Origin: Pseudomonas sp. GV071
Lineage (GTDB): Bacteria; Pseudomonadota; Gammaproteobacteria; Pseudomonadales; Pseudomonadaceae
DNA length: 64,000 nt
Direction: 5' to 3'
Assembly (NCBI RefSeq): GCF_003050835.1
Contig: NZ_QAOJ01000007.1
Span: 1 to 64,000 of the forward strand
Shown here in pieces: positions 63,840 through 64,000 of the stretch; position 1 is the first letter of the stretch, and each line of letters opens with the position of its first letter. The position numbers were made by a program, and so were the translations under genes. The notes beneath the pieces are model-generated. The model had not been told where the DNA came from. It worked only from the letters and a program-made list of their open reading frames with translations, and ran no database searches.

Positions 63840-64000
63840 TCAGATGCTCTCCAGTTCGGACCATTCTTCTTCGGACATCATTTTGTCCAGCTCAACCAGA
63901 ATCAGCAGCTCGCCGTTCTTGTTGCATACGCCCTGGATGAACTTGGCCGACTCGTCGTTGCCGACGTTAGGCGCGGTCTCTACTTCCGATTGGCGCAGGT
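63840..64000 (-). CDS. cheW: Chemotaxis coupling protein CheW, C-terminal end (partial)
   Basis: The window ends inside this gene. The last ~53 residues read QSEVETAPNVGNDESAKFIQG and then VCNKNGELLILVELDKMMSEEEWSELESI before the stop. FIQGVCNKNGELLILVELDKM is the closing strand pair of CheW, which links chemoreceptors to CheA. It belongs to the chemotaxis cluster that precedes DUF2802 and the ccm region in pseudomonads. Confidence 0.9.
   Translation of the reverse strand, partial: LRQSEVETAPNVGNDESAKFIQGVCNKNGELLILVELDKMMSEEEWSELESI

Noticed and set aside
1..64000. tRNA, rRNA, CRISPR arrays, insertion sequences, phage genes
   Set aside because: I saw none: no regular repeat-spacer arrays, no transposase or integrase, and no cloverleaf sequence that I could recognise.

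Overview
The window looks like chromosomal DNA of a Pseudomonas of the putida/fluorescens type. The evidence is GC-rich codon use throughout, an OprD-type porin end, the bra/liv branched-chain amino-acid transport operon, a ccmABCDEFGHI cytochrome c maturation operon flanked by a FliK-like gene and chemotaxis genes, and many paired REP elements with GCGGCTAAAGCC cores. I saw no tRNA, rRNA, CRISPR array, prophage or insertion sequence.

Layout. 1-6.1 kb: end of a porin gene, a PAS-GAF-GGDEF diguanylate cyclase, then a leftward group with an ECF42-type sigma factor, a DGPF/YCII protein, a DUF899 protein and an SRPBCC protein, followed by a 2-hydroxyacid dehydrogenase. 6.2-21.2 kb: a locus for oxidising hexuronates and aldarates. 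Leftward genes are kdgD, a ketoglutarate-semialdehyde dehydrogenase, gudD, gudP and garD. Divergent rightward genes are udh, an SMP-30 lactonase and a DctPQM TRAP transporter. An EamA permease, a GntR/FCD regulator and an aldose epimerase follow. Together they can take glucuronate or galacturonate through aldarate and 5-dehydro-4-deoxyglucarate to 2-oxoglutarate. A similar short motif lies on the promoters of kdgD, udh and the GntR gene.

21.2-30 kb: an SDR, a CurA-like reductase, an MFS permease, a nickel/iron-type pair (His-rich PadR regulator YqjI plus ferric-chelate reductase YqjH), a hydroxypyruvate-isomerase/HIBADH pair and a DUF2288 protein. 28.9-34 kb: braCDEFG, with a hairpin-rich 370-nt gap between braC and braD that may be a structured RNA. 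34.3-36.7 kb: a four-gene bufferin-type cluster (DUF2282 precursor, DUF692/MNIO enzyme, DUF2063 partner, DoxX membrane protein).

36.7-53.7 kb: mixed metabolism and regulation, namely a Trm13-like methyltransferase, two LysR/SDR divergent pairs, a lipoprotein, a tyrosine phosphatase, an AraC/LysE pair, a COG2509 flavoprotein, a TonB-dependent siderophore receptor, a GNAT/cysteine-synthase-like/EamA operon and NhaA. 53.8-64 kb: a lipoprotein and the nine-gene ccm operon (leftward), then fliK-like and flhB-C-terminal-like genes (rightward), then DUF2802 and the end of cheW (leftward).

Functions come from reading the protein sequences and from family knowledge. No database search was run. Start codons were moved from the longest open frame wherever a ribosome-binding site or family alignment pointed to another start, and each entry says so.
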